In this document: piece by piece, positions 1 through 12,100 of the stretch
Layout of the letters: every line of letters starts with the position of its first letter
How positions within the stretch are numbered: position 1 is the stretch's first letter
Source: Melanocharis versteri
Lineage: Eukaryota; Chordata; Aves; Passeriformes; Melanocharitidae
NCBI GenBank assembly: GCA_013397845.1
Contig: VZTG01004276.1
Location: forward strand, 62,001-126,000
Length of the DNA: 64,000 bases
Direction of reading: 5' to 3'
The notes under the pieces: generated by a model
The model's database searches: none
The model's input: only the letters and a program-made list of their open reading frames with translations
Told to the model about the DNA's origin: nothing
Program-made: the position numbers and the translations under genes

Positions 1-401
1 GTCAGGGACATTTTGTTGGGTTTCTGGGCGATCACGTTTGCCCACTTGACGTTTGTTAGCGGGTTTCGATACTTGCTGCTTCATTGCTTTAATTCCTTCG
101 CTGGGTATGTTTCAACTATTTTAATGAGCTGATGATAGCTTTGAAGGGTGCTTGTCTAGCACAAAGCAAAACCATTTGTGCCAGGAGTGGGGGCACTGTT
201 AGCAGCCATGGCCTGGATCCCTGCTCTCCCTTCAGGGTCTGAGGACTACAAAAGTGCTTAAAAATACACCATTGAGCTTTTGCTTCTTTGAGTAGAAGGG
301 AAGGGTTTAAACCTGAAATCCACCTTAAATACTTTTTTGTTTCATTTCATTTTCTTAAGAGCTTTACTGTAAATTGTTTAAACATTATCACTGTGAATAC
401 A

Positions 402-497
402 GGGTCTAGTGGAAATAGTCCCTGCCCACAGCAGGGGATTGGAACTGGGTGATCTTTATTTCAATGATTCTACAATTCTACGATTCTACGATTCTAC
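402..497 (+). mobile_element. CR1 LINE 3'-end fragment
   Basis: It matches the CR1 3' UTR pattern: 'gtggaaatagtccctgccc', then 'ggattggaactgggtgatctt', then a terminal run of the 8-bp unit (ATTCTACG/ATTCTACA). The terminal repeat at the right end sets plus orientation. Part of the 'aaggtcccttccaaccc' block is missing. Confidence 0.85.
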
Positions 498-2649
498 AAA
501 ATACACCAACAAATCACACTTTGTTTACTTTGATTTGGGTTTTTTTTTTTCGTTTGTTTCTTCAGTAGTGAAATAATTATTGTACCTCTTTAATCTTTTA
601 TTTTTTTATTTTAGCGATCATAAGCTAAAGCAGCTAATATGGCGCAGTCCTATCACACCCCAAATGGAAAGACAGTGTTGTTTGTCTTCACAGTTTTGGA
701 CTTTGAAGCATAAAAAAATAAGCCAAGTTCTCTGCAAGGTGTAGAGTATGGAACAATTTGTGAATTTTCTCCATCACTACCTCTCAAGTTACCTCAAGCT
801 TGTCAAAACAAGCTATTTACTGTGGGTGAGTTCTGCAACTGTTCTGGCTCAGAGATTCTGTAAGGCAAAAAAGGGTTAATTTGGAGTCAATGGAGGCACT
901 GGATAACAGCAGATAAAATTGAAAAGATATTCTAGAAAGTGGGCACAAGATCCTGGTACTCTGCTTCACTTCTAAGTATAATTTGGATAGAGTTTAATTC
1001 CAGGTGAGGGCCGGCTTTGCCTGCCATATAAACAAAGAACATTCCTTTCCCTAAAGGGCAGCATCAAGTCAAGAGTGGAAAAGGAGAAACTGGCTCAGTC
1101 TTACAGGTGGGCACCTGAAGAATGGTGCAGAAAATTAAATTGCATTACATGGCAAATTAGAAATGAAGAATCATGAACAGTTTGTATGTTAGCACAACTG
1201 ATTTTGTTTATTTTTAAACCACCCCAAAATCCAATCATGCTCTATGTACATAGGCAATACACGGGATAGCACACCAAATGTAGACAAGAAAGATAAAATC
1301 TATTCTGGTTTATTTTGCTTGTGATTTTCCTTTTTATTCTTTTTTTCACTGTCCATCTGCTCAAGTTGATGACATGATCCAACCCGTATGGATTCCTACG
1401 CCAATCCTACCTCACCTCCCAACCCCACACTGTCTCTCAGAGAGGAGAATCCATCCCATTACCTCTGGGGGGTTTTGCTGAATGCTGGAATGTGCTGATT
1501 TTCTGTCAGTTCCTCTGGGCCTCGTTTCTTATGGAAAACTGTTTAGTGCAGAACAAGTATATCAGCATGTGTCTGCTTTAACTATATTCTACAGTTAGTA
1601 GGTAAGATCAGCTAATGCTTTGGGTTACTCAGGAAATCATAAGTAGCACAAACACACACAAATTTAAACAGAAAATAGTCTTCCACATCATTTAGAGTGT
1701 TAATTTTCTCTCTCGTTTCCAGTGTCGTTTATTTTGCTAAGCACTGCTGCAATTGTTTCCACTTGTCTTTATGCTCTTATTTTCTTACAAAACAGTATAC
1801 TAGGCTTTCTGTATAAAACATATATATAAACATTTATATATATATATATATATAAAAACAAAGCAACCACCCCCAAAGTGGACTTCCAGGTATGTATTTG
1901 TCCCTCATTAGAAAATATACCATGTGTACATCTATTCGTGGTCCCTGAATGTCACAGCGGGCTGCTGGAATGGGGTCAGAAAGAAAGGGGACTTATTTTC
2001 TCCTTGTTTCTCTTTAAATCTCACAGATAAATTACACAAGGTGAACAAAAGCAGAGTAGCCACAGGTACAATCAGATCCTGTTTTTACACATTGGCACCA
2101 CATCGTTCCTGCTGCCATTGTTGTTACTGCTCTCTAATTTGACTTCTAGTTATTACTTCCCAGGAATTATTATATCTATTTCTTTTTGTCACATATATTC
2201 TCCCCTCACAATCAGCTGGGTGCAGGTTATGGGAGAATGAAACACTAGAAAGTCTGAAATATCCTGTGATTCTGGAAATTCTTACCCTGCTTAACTTTTC
2301 TGGCCCTCTTTCTCAAAGATGATCAATCATTTAGGGAATTATAGTTAATTCTACATGACAACTAACTTTTAGTAGCCTTTCCTTCCAAAAGATGCTTTTG
2401 TACGCTGATTTGAGATTGGGTTTTATCCCATTCATTTCTGGCATTAGATGCCAGCCTTGCATTTTTGTATAAATACTGTTTTTTCAGGTGTAAAGCCCCC
2501 ATTATTGGTACAGATGGTTCTCTGTCCTCAATATCTATTCTTTCAGGAAACAAACTGGTGATTGGAACTACTTATCATTACTGAGTGATGTGGTGGGAGA
2601 ACCCCCTATGCTAAATACACCTCACAATTGGGTGGTAGCAAGGGAGGGG
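498..2649. other. Region downstream of the proximal AQP1 poly(A) signals; possible distal 3' UTR
   Basis: The sequence is AT-rich. Minus-strand AATAAA hexamers at 1728-1733, 1309-1314 and 1207-1212 could end a long AQP1 message. A TA microsatellite lies at 1818-1854. No coding exon is recognised, and GHRHR, which follows AQP1 in mammals, is not seen. Confidence 0.6.
1818..1854. repeat. (TA)n microsatellite
   Basis: Alternating TA interrupted by AAACATT near the start. Confidence 0.9.
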
Positions 2650-2654
2650 TTAAA

Positions 2655-2723
2655 CTCCAGCCCAATTTATTTAGGTCATGCAAAGGTGACCTAAACAAAC
2701 TTCAGCCCAATTTATTTAGGTCA
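2655..2723. repeat. 24-bp direct duplication carrying AATAAA (minus) and AGGTCA (plus)
   Basis: The two copies are 2655-2678 and 2700-2723, 23 of 24 bases identical, with starts 45 bp apart. Each has AATAAA on the minus strand and AGGTCA on the plus strand. Between them AGGTGACCT adds a half-site, giving AGGTCA-N5-AGGTGA at 2673-2689 (a DR5 nuclear-receptor arrangement). It also gives a 9-bp stem, TTTAGGTCA/TGACCTAAA. The repeat is seen directly, but any receptor binding is inference. Confidence 0.75.
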
Positions 2724-2901
2724 CAACTTCCCAACCTAAAGACTCTGTAATTGAAAAACCCCAGATATTAAAAAAAATGCTATTAAGATTGGGGGCAAAA
2801 AAAAAAATGGAAAACTGTATTGAATTAAAAAACCGAAGTACTGCTTGCTGGTTTACAAAGAGTCTATAACACTGATAAAATCTTCGGAAACCAATGTGCT
2901 G

Positions 2902-2908
2902 CTTTTTT

Positions 2909-2945
<37 letters not shown>

Positions 2946-2965
2946 CCTCTCCTTCTCTCCACGCC
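2902..2965. repeat. Long polypyrimidine (T-rich) tract, purine-rich in the AQP1 mRNA
   Basis: The plus strand is almost pure T with a few C or G interruptions, followed by CT-rich sequence up to 2960. On the AQP1 sense strand this is an A/GA-rich run beginning a few bases after the stop codon. Its exact length may be affected by sequencing of homopolymers. Confidence 0.85.
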
Positions 2966-2970
2966 CTTCT

Positions 2971-3150
2971 TTATTTTGGCTTCATTTCAACCCGGGAGTT
3001 CATATCATCCCCTTCCAGGTCATACTCTTCCACTTGGCCACTGGTCCACACCTTCATGCGGTCGGTGAGGTCGCTGGTCCTGGGTGCCAGGATGAAGTCG
3101 TAAATCAGGGCAGCACTTGCTCCTCCGATGATTGGGCCGACCCAGAAGAT
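2971..3150 (-). CDS. AQP1: AQP1 exon 4 coding part (residues 213-271 and stop)
   Basis: The exon begins IFWVGPIIGG after an acceptor ending TATTCCAG (the AG is the complement of 3151-3152). It encodes helix 6 and the cytosolic C-terminal tail, including DFILAPRTSDLTDRMKVWTS and the end SRVEMKPK. The TAA stop is the complement of 2971-2973. The tail has the acidic stretch EEYDLEGDD found in the family. The 3' UTR continues toward lower coordinates, and a purine-rich then A-rich tract starts almost at once after the stop. Confidence 0.96.
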   Translation of the reverse strand: MFWVGPIIGGASAALIYDFILAPRTSDLTDRMKVWTSGQVEEYDLEGDDMNSRVEMKPK

Positions 3151-6100
3151 CTGGAATACAGGTCCAAGACATTGCATCAGGTATTTCTGCATTCGAAGCT
3201 CCTCTGAGGATTCTCACTGTGAAATTTACAGCCTATCCACCTGGATGTTTTCTTAACCACGTGGCATGAACCCAGAAATTTCTCACCGTGAATTGGTGAT
3301 AGACCCAGAGGTGAATAACTGCGACTATGATGTCAAGCTGTGATATTTCAAATCAGTTACCTACTGTTAAAACATCTCTACTACTCCAGATAGAGTTGGC
3401 AGGGGAGCACAATTTCTAAAACATCAGGGTGTTAGATGCCGTATTCCAGTTAACTTCCAGTAAAAGGTGAATTTGAAAGTAATAGTTAACAAGGACTTAA
3501 TTAGCGGACTAATTTGCCACTAGATGCTGCTTACCTGGTGATATTGCTGTAATTGAACTGGCCTAACCACTTAAGAAAATTAAAGTTTAGAAGGAGAGGT
3601 AATAAAAGGATTTTACTAGACAGGTTGATACTGTTAGAAATAACAGAAGATATTGAAGACTTTGCAGGGCCAAAGTGTTACTGAGTCTGAAAACTCTTTC
3701 TTTTGTTCAGAAATATCAGTCGTTTAACACAAATTGTTACCTCTGTCTTCTTCTGTCTCTGTAAAGGATAATAATTTTCCTATTAAATTCTGAAAATACC
3801 AGCTCCTCACTTAGTTACTTCCCCTAAGTGTCCTAATAATAATGTTCAAGTGGGAGATACTGCCAAAATTTCCCCAGTGTCCTCCTTTCACGTTTTACTC
3901 TTTAGACTGAAATGGAATCCATATCCAAAATTTTCACAACCCCATTGTATTACCACTAAATTTCCACCTGTGCCTATGGTACTGGCTGCCAAAGTCGTGA
4001 GTAGGAGAGTTGGAACAAGCCCCATTTTACATATTCAAGAACACATGCTCATTTACAATTTTATATCAGCCTTCTTTATTGAGCTTTGGTGAAATAAGTA
4101 AATTTTTGTGAAGTTCCTCATTTTAACGACATTTAAACACAGTGAATAATCTAAAATTTATAGTGTTTCCAGAGCACTTATCTTTGAAAACACATAAGTA
4201 GACAGTCAGCTTTAAGATACTGAACATTTTATTAGCTCTTAAATATTGGGTCATCTATTTCAGTTTATAAACCTGCTTAAGAATCTTTTTAAATTAGGTT
4301 TTACCAGATTAAGCAGTAACATTTTGCAAACTCAGTTTAAATAACAAATTCACTGTACAGAATTCTGCGTAATAAGGCTTAAGCATTCAAAATTTTTGAA
4401 ATAAATAAATATAAAGGGGAATAACCAAAGAAAATCTACTGCATTACTTTGAGCACAGAGACTGAATGAGCCTGAGGACTTTCTGTTTGCCTGAGGCTGG
4501 TCAGGATTGAAAGAACAATATTCTGTGTTAAATGAAATGGAAATGCCAACTCACTGACTTGGTCCTAATGCTATGTGTTGAAATGTTTCTGATCTCGTAG
4601 GTTATGTGTTTTCAGAGCTTCTTGCGAGCTAAACAAATTTACTCAGCTTACCCAGTGATTTTCAAAGTTGTTGGCGATGAGCGCTGAGCCGAAAGATCTG
4701 GCCGGGTTAATTCCACAGCCGGTGTAATCAATCTAGGAGGTGGAAAGAGAACTAGTGGTGAGGCTCTGATGAAGCTTCCCCATCATCTCCCTGCTTCCAC
4801 TGGCCCACCCCGAGGTGGGACAGGGCAGATATAAACCCTGAGGGCAAAAACTTACAGCAAGAAGATGTCCCAAGGCAACAGAGAGACCAATGGCCAAAGG
4901 CGCCGATCCCGAGACGTCGTTCCTTCTGCGGTCTGTGGTGGCCAGGACACACAGCACCAGCTGGAAGGTGGCAATGATTTCAATTCCCAGCCCCTGGCCT
5001 GCATTGATTCCCTCTGAAAGCTGCATGGAGACAAGAAGGAAAACGTTATTTTGTGCTCCTGACTGACTTCAACCAGGGTAACAAAGTTCTGCAGTTTCTA
5101 TTTCCTCAATATGAAAACACAGACCTGCACATCCATTTTTATCCTGGGGTTCCTTTTGCTTAACGGGGGAAAAAACAGGAAGAAAAAGAAAAAACTGAAG
5201 AGAAGTCAGTTTTGAAACACTCCTTGCTGTACTCAAGCCAGGTATAAGCAGCTTTTTTTGGTGATCCATCGTGGTTGAGTGGTTGCTGCTTCCAGCCAAA
5301 GTGAACACTCAGCCACTGGACACAATGAGAGTGTAACTGACCTAGGTGTGAGAAACAAATCAGCCAGAGAGTCGCCTTCAGCAGAGTTTACTTTTCAGAA
5401 GTGAACTGTGCTGCCTTAGGACAGTCACTCATTGCTTCATAGATTTCCATATTAATATTAAAATATTAATATTCCATGTGTACTGTGAATTAATTGCCTG
5501 AAAATTTGCCTCTAATGTCCCATGAAATATCCTGACATGTCCGTGGAGTTCATGTGGGACTGGTAGATGTGACAGAAGACCAAAAGAACCCAAAACAGTT
5601 CTAGATGTTAATATTTAGTCAATGTGTCTTTAATTTGCATAGATAATGATGTAGTCAATGGAGATAAGATCCATTCGTCTGATGAAATGAAGGGGATCAT
5701 TTGAAAGCTTTTTTTTTTATAGAACTCATTTGACTACAAGAGCTTAGACACCAAACTCGCAGGTAAATTACTTTTTAGTGTCTTAGGCTCAAACTGAATC
5801 TCACCCTACTTCTTTGAGGTACATTAAAAATCCCCTGCAATTAAAGAATCCCAAGGAGCTGATGAGACGAGCGCTTCAATTTCCTACTGAAGTAAAGTAG
5901 ATTATCTAAAAAAACTCAAACTGGCAGACATAAATATTCCAATGGTATTATTAGTCATGAAATCAGCAGAGTTCCTTGTAAATGCTGAAGAACATATTGA
6001 AACCATGGTGATTCACATAAATGGACATTACAGAGCAGAAATGCTGTCATATTTCAGGAGTACTGCTAAAAAACTTGTGCCTAACAAGAAACCATGGAGC

Positions 6101-9100
6101 TAAACCATTTGATGCTATAACAAGTTTTGAGTTCTGCTTTTAATTGCTGTATTCAGTGGAGTCTTCATTAAGTCAAGGCAAGTCTGTTACTGAGCTGAAT
6201 AACTTGGTGTTAAGCAGAAATAACTCACTTGCATGGATGGGATGAAACATGAGCCTGGCCACAGGCCAGAGAATGGAGAAAGTGACTCAGAGTAAGAAGC
6301 AAACTCTGCAAAATTTATATTAATTTGTGCTATCAGAGGGTTATCACATCTGCCAGAGCCCCTGCACTAAAAATTGCTGGGTCATACATGGCAAAAAACA
6401 TAATTACATGTTATTGTGACCTGTCCAGAACAATGAAACTACGGGAAATCCTGCTATTAATCTGATTTTGTGGTTTATGCCCTAATTTCCCCAAAGCTAG
6501 TATTTGAATAACCTTAAAACTTATAGATGGTTAACAGAAATATTTTACTTTCCGCAGGTGCTATTCACATTTCTTGTTTCTTCTCTGTAACAAAGTTTAA
6601 CATGAAATTCCTAAGCAATGAAAAAAAGTCATTTGAGCCTTTCCTCAGCATAAATCTGATTTCTAAATCCTGCTAATCTGAAACACTAATAATGTATTTT
6701 TATATCTTGTTCTTTAACATGCAGGAATGATATCCTCTGAGTTGGAAGCAGTTTATCCACAAATAGAAGGGAATTCTGGTTGAAAGGATGGGTATTTTGG
6801 TTCTTTCAGTATCCATAGAGTAGAAATTGAAATCCATTAATGAAACTTTCTTCATCTTTATTGGGACTTATATGTGAGAAGTATGAGTCTGACATAAATA
6901 CATCCATATGAGATGCGCTGAAAATTGCAGAATCCAGAAATTCATGCTTGATATCTCTGAATTAATATTCTATTGCTTTTGTAAGTTTTAAAAATAAACA
7001 CTTTTTTCCCCCACTGTAGAGACAGTGGGATTTGTGGCTCTCAATAAATTAGGTTTCAAATAGAGTTCCTTGATATCAAAAACAATTTAAGAATCTGAAG
7101 TACTCTCTCTGGAAAATCTTATCTCACATTTGGAAGGCCAAATGGCCAAACTTAAAAGCCAGGTGTCTTAGCAAATAAGTGACTGATGTGCACGTGCCCA
7201 AAAGCAGATAAGAAACCAAATTCTTTTCTATCAAAATGCAACCCCAGAGAACCCAGAGCTGAGGTCTGACACATCGATGTTAGCATTTGACAAAGCCTTG
7301 ACATTTAAAAAGATTAAACACTGGCTAGCCATTAGGCTTTCCTTTAACTTGAAGGGCTTCTACAAAAGACAATAAGAGCAAAATTATTCTTTAAAAACCT
7401 GTGATTATCCTTATCTTCGAGTGGCGGAAATCATATTCTTCCTTTCCCTCCAGGAAAAACACATCCTACAGCTGACGTGACTTGAGGTCATTCTCCCTGC
7501 TAATCAACACTTATTGATGGGCTGTGTGGAATCAAAGAAAACCTGGAAATATCATAGGAAACCTTTTGCTTTCCTCCACCGGGGTAATTTGACGCGGCCT
7601 GCCAGCAGCGTTAAGATTCCACTGTGAGAGCAAGGACTCTGGGCCGTGTTCCAAAATGGGACAAACCCAGGCAAATCTTGGATGTCCTGCTTTGCTGTGG
7701 CCCGTGGATATGCTGTGTGTAAGTGTAGGATAACAGATATTTATTTGCCTCCTTATCGGAGCTAAATTATCACTGCAGCTGCAGCCTGGGCCATCCGTGG
7801 CACACACAAATTTTCAGGCAATTAAGTCACAGTACACGTGGAATATTAATATTTTAGTATCAATATGGAAATCCATGAAGCAATGAGTGACTGTCCTAAG
7901 GCAGCACCAGTGTTCATCATCCCAACCTCACCCCAGAAAAGCTTTAGAAAGGGAGTAGGAAGGTTCATTCCCTCGTGTCAAGTTAAAATGTACAGGTACA
8001 TGTGCATATTTACATTTATATCATCCTTCTTCACAGAGGATTTGCAAGTGTTACCCAGATAATATTTTGCACCTTTTGAATCTGATATTTTAAGGTCTTT
8101 ACAGAACCAGGGAGACACAACCAACACAAGTTTGTCGTCCTTAGCTTGTATTTTCTGTACGTTATTCAGGTTTTTAAGGGAAGCTTGAAGTTTTGTCGAA
8201 TATTTTGTAGAATACCAGACTCCAGAAGCTTCAGAGTTGTCTAAAGCTTAACCTGGATCTAGTAGGAAGCAGTATCACACATTAGAGACCTGACTAAAAA
8301 TCAGCAGCTTGTCTTAACATCTGGCATTCTGCTACCGAGAATATCCAGAATACAAGGCGACCAACATCTCTGGTTCCTAAATAGACAAATTAATGCCTTG
8401 AAACAAGACACAGTCACCTCTACTGCAGTGCTGGGGTGCAGGAGTCCCTTTCCAGTGACCTGTACCCACACTGCAACGCCTTTTCTCCTGCACTTCTACC
8501 TCTCACCAGCGGCCACAGAGTATGTGGGCTGACACTGCCTTGGTGTGTCTGCTGGGAAATCTTTGACATCTTCTCTTCGCAGTCCAATAATCCTCATCAA
8601 GGTAACAGAAAAAATGTCAGAGGGCAGGAACAGCACAGCAACTCCTTGAGTTTTTCATGCTTCAGACTTGGGAGACTTGAGGAGTGGACTCCGTGCTTTA
8701 AGGAACCAAACATGCTCTAAGGGGTTAAATGAAACACAGAAGCCCATATTCATATCCAAGAGAGTCTACGCAGACCTCCTTCCCTGTTTTTTTCACATGA
8801 ATAATTCCACTAAGCTTCATTTCTAAGTCAGTGTTTTGACAGAAGCAGCACCAGAAACACACATAAGAAATGGGCTGAATTATTGGCAAGATGTGAGAGT
8901 TAGCTGTGGACACATTTATCTGATCAGCTGAATCAATCTCGGCTGCATTAGCTCGCAGTGAGTAATTCTGCCTCACTGTCACAGCTCCCAGACAAGAAGC
9001 AGAACATGCAGACACCCCAAGGGAGGTGTAGCCTTCTGTGAGCTGAATTCCACCATTTCCAGCCTTAATAATCTCATGATTAGTATTTTTTCCCCCCAGT

Positions 9101-12100
9101 TCACTGTGAAGCTGAACAAGGTCATGGAATAAAAATCAACTGTAATTCAGGAAATAAACAGAAATCACATCTTACCCAGAAAACTCCTGAGATGTGATTG
9201 ATTGGGACCTAAGGAAGCACTAAAGGCACAGTGACCCAAGAGACATTCAAATGAGGAGTGATAAACCCAAAAAGCATTATCTAGGCATGAACATGAGAGA
9301 GCAATTAGTGGAGAGGAACACCTGCTTTTTGTCTTAGGAAATGGGCAGTGGCCACATCGCTTCCAGCTCTCCGTAACATCAGACAGGAGATGGGAACCAT
9401 GGAATTCGTTTCCCAGAAGTGCCCTTAACTGCCATGTTTAGCTGACTGACTCCCACAACAATAATCTGAGCAAATTAACGGTATGTTTTCTTTCCTTTTG
9501 ATTTTTTTTTTATTATTATTATTATTTTATTTTTTTTAGGACAGGATATTTATGAGTTGTCCGCCTTCGGAAGAGAAATGGGGACAGGAAATTAAACTGG
9601 CCCAAGGTAAACCCCACAGTGTACTTCTCCAGTGGCTTCATATTTTTCTCATTACAAATGAAAGTATATCAAGCCCAAACCTGTTTCCCGTTATGTGGAT
9701 AAGACACTTTGTTGTGCAAGGTGGTTCCATCACGTGGTGCTGAGCTCCACCTCATCCAACAAACCCTTAGCCCTGGATTGGAGCTTCCAGGGCCCAGCTT
9801 CCTTTCATATAACAGGGATTAGTTTCTCATTGTTCCAGAAATAAAAAAGAGGCCTCTGGAATTGCAGAAGTCTATTTTTTAGCAGGGGAATGTCAGCTTT
9901 CCCCATTCTTATGAAACACCAGTGCAAGTCCTGCTGGCTGGTGTGGTTTTGAGGGAGACAATTTAAGCCAGAGCATTTTTAATGGCTGGGACATCTCTTC
10001 CTTGCATATCCTCACCATCCTACCTAAATTATTACCTTTTCTCTGCCATATCAGACATTTTTCTGAAAACTAGCATGTCATTCAAGTAAATTCTTGCTGT
10101 CTTACAGCATTTTCTTCTTACAGCTTAAAATTTCCCTTCTTTGAGTTTCCTTCTTTTGCTGAATAAGGAAAACTCTTCACAATAGTTTAGATGGTTCATT
10201 CTCTCTTCTTCATCCCCTCTCTTAAAATACTAATCATTCTTCTTCATGCCAACTAGCTATCATTTAAGTGTTTAGCTGCCAAAGTTCTTTAATGGGATGT
10301 TCTACAAATGTGATCTCAGAAATTCATCTCTCTACTTCCCTCCAAACCACGTCCCACTGTCTTGCCTGTCATTTTGTTTGACTTTTCTCACTCTTTCAGC
10401 TCCAACCCTGTCACGAAATGAACTTGATGACTTTCATATTGATAATAAACCTTTATTCTCCTGGAAGTCTATCCCACACCTCCATAGCCATAAACTTTCC
10501 CCTGATTGGTAGTCAAAATTTATTCAGAGACTTCATCCCTGGCTATTTAACTACAGTTATTCGCTTCTACCCTTGCTATTTAATAGTATCACTCTGAAAT
10601 GGATGTTTCTATACCCATTATTTGAGTGTTAGGGATTCAGGGAGGACAAAAGCCTCATTTCTTTAGTAAGTAGAGACAGGCAAAGATCTAAGGGTTTCAC
10701 TTAAAATTATATGACAGGAGCACTCAGAAGCTGCTTATGAATTAGCTTTGGATCGTATCCTACATCAACAATGGAAGCATTCACAGAACCTGGGGACAAA
10801 ACATATTGTCCTCTGCTAGATTATCCTTCCTATAAATACAGCCTTAAGAGCTCTAAAGGAGACTCATTCAATTCCCAAAGCAGAAATCATATTTTCCGTT
10901 CTTCGGGCAGCAGACACCCTCCAGGAAAAAGGCTAAGCTCCCTCCTCCCACCCTCTCTGCAGGCCGAGGAGAAATTAGCCAGGGTTTTGTGTCGCAGTGC
11001 CACGGAGAGAAAGAGGGGAGAATGATTATTGTATTAAACCAGAGCACATGAAATTTGTATGAGTAAAACTCAGTTCCTCTACAGGACTTGCACTTAACAC
11101 AGCTGGTCAGAGACAGACAATTCTGTTATTTACACTTTCACTTTTTGATGTGCCTCTGGGAAAGTTGCTTGGGAGAAATTTTTTTTTTTTTTTGGTTAAA
11201 TGTTGCTGCTGAGAAATAAACAACTTCTATTCAGAGGATGAGGAATTGTAAGGTTTTGTATTTTTTTTCTCTTTGCCCAGCCAAACCCAAGCAAATGGTT
11301 AATTTTCTGTAATAGTTGACATATTCGTTTGTACCACAGAGCTGTTTATTCTCTCCTGTATTACCAGCTCAGTAGGAGACAGAATTTCAGAGAGGAATTT
11401 TGGGAATATCTGAATTTTGAGCCAAGTCGAATTGTCCTTTCTATCTTGTTACTGGTATTTGCACAGACCTCACAGTATGGTTGTTGGCAATTTCACCAAA
11501 GTAACATTCATTTTATATTTCTAGACAAACTCCAGCAAATCTGTGAAGTTCTCAAAATTCACGAGTCAGTCTTGTGCGCAGCATTGAAGACTTGGCATTT
11601 CCATGGGGTTAAAAACCAGCTCTGAGCCTGTGCAGAGCATTTCAGGAATCGGGGGAACAGCTCCAGCTCCTTCATCTCTCCACCTTGTTCATCAGGCAAG
11701 AAATCCTAACAAAGGAAGGAAAAGGGGCCAAAGCTGACCTTACCCATTCCAAATACAGCCATCAGTGCCCTCAGGAGGAGCTGTGTGTGTGTTTGTGTAA
11801 GGAAACGTGCCCCAGCTCTGCTCTGAAAGCATTCATTGACTCCACTTGGCACAGAATTAGCAGCCAGAGCCTGGAAAAACTCAGTTTTCTGTGACACCTC
11901 CCCGTGGTTCCTAGAGAGGGGATGCACAGGATTCATCCAGAGAAGCACACAGAGGATTTCTTTACTCCTTTCTAGTCTAGGAGTTATGCCTTGCAGAGCT
12001 CTCAGGCCACATCCTCGCCCTCCTGCTGTTGATAGTTTCCTCCAGGATGCCTGTCAGGCCCTGTATATTTAATTTAACAGGTTGACGTTGTGCCTCAGCC

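Larger units (their letters stand above)
2650..2970 (-). other. AQP1: Proximal AQP1 3' UTR with candidate poly(A) signals
   Basis: The region runs from the stop codon to the second of two AATAAA hexamers on the minus strand (complements of TTTATT at 2711-2716 and 2666-2671). A long purine/A-rich tract occupies about 2902-2965. The true cleavage site is unknown. Further AATAAA hexamers on the minus strand lie at 1728-1733, 1309-1314 and 1207-1212. Mammalian AQP1 messages have 3' UTRs longer than 1 kb, so a distal end near 1.2-1.3 kb is equally possible. Confidence 0.5.
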
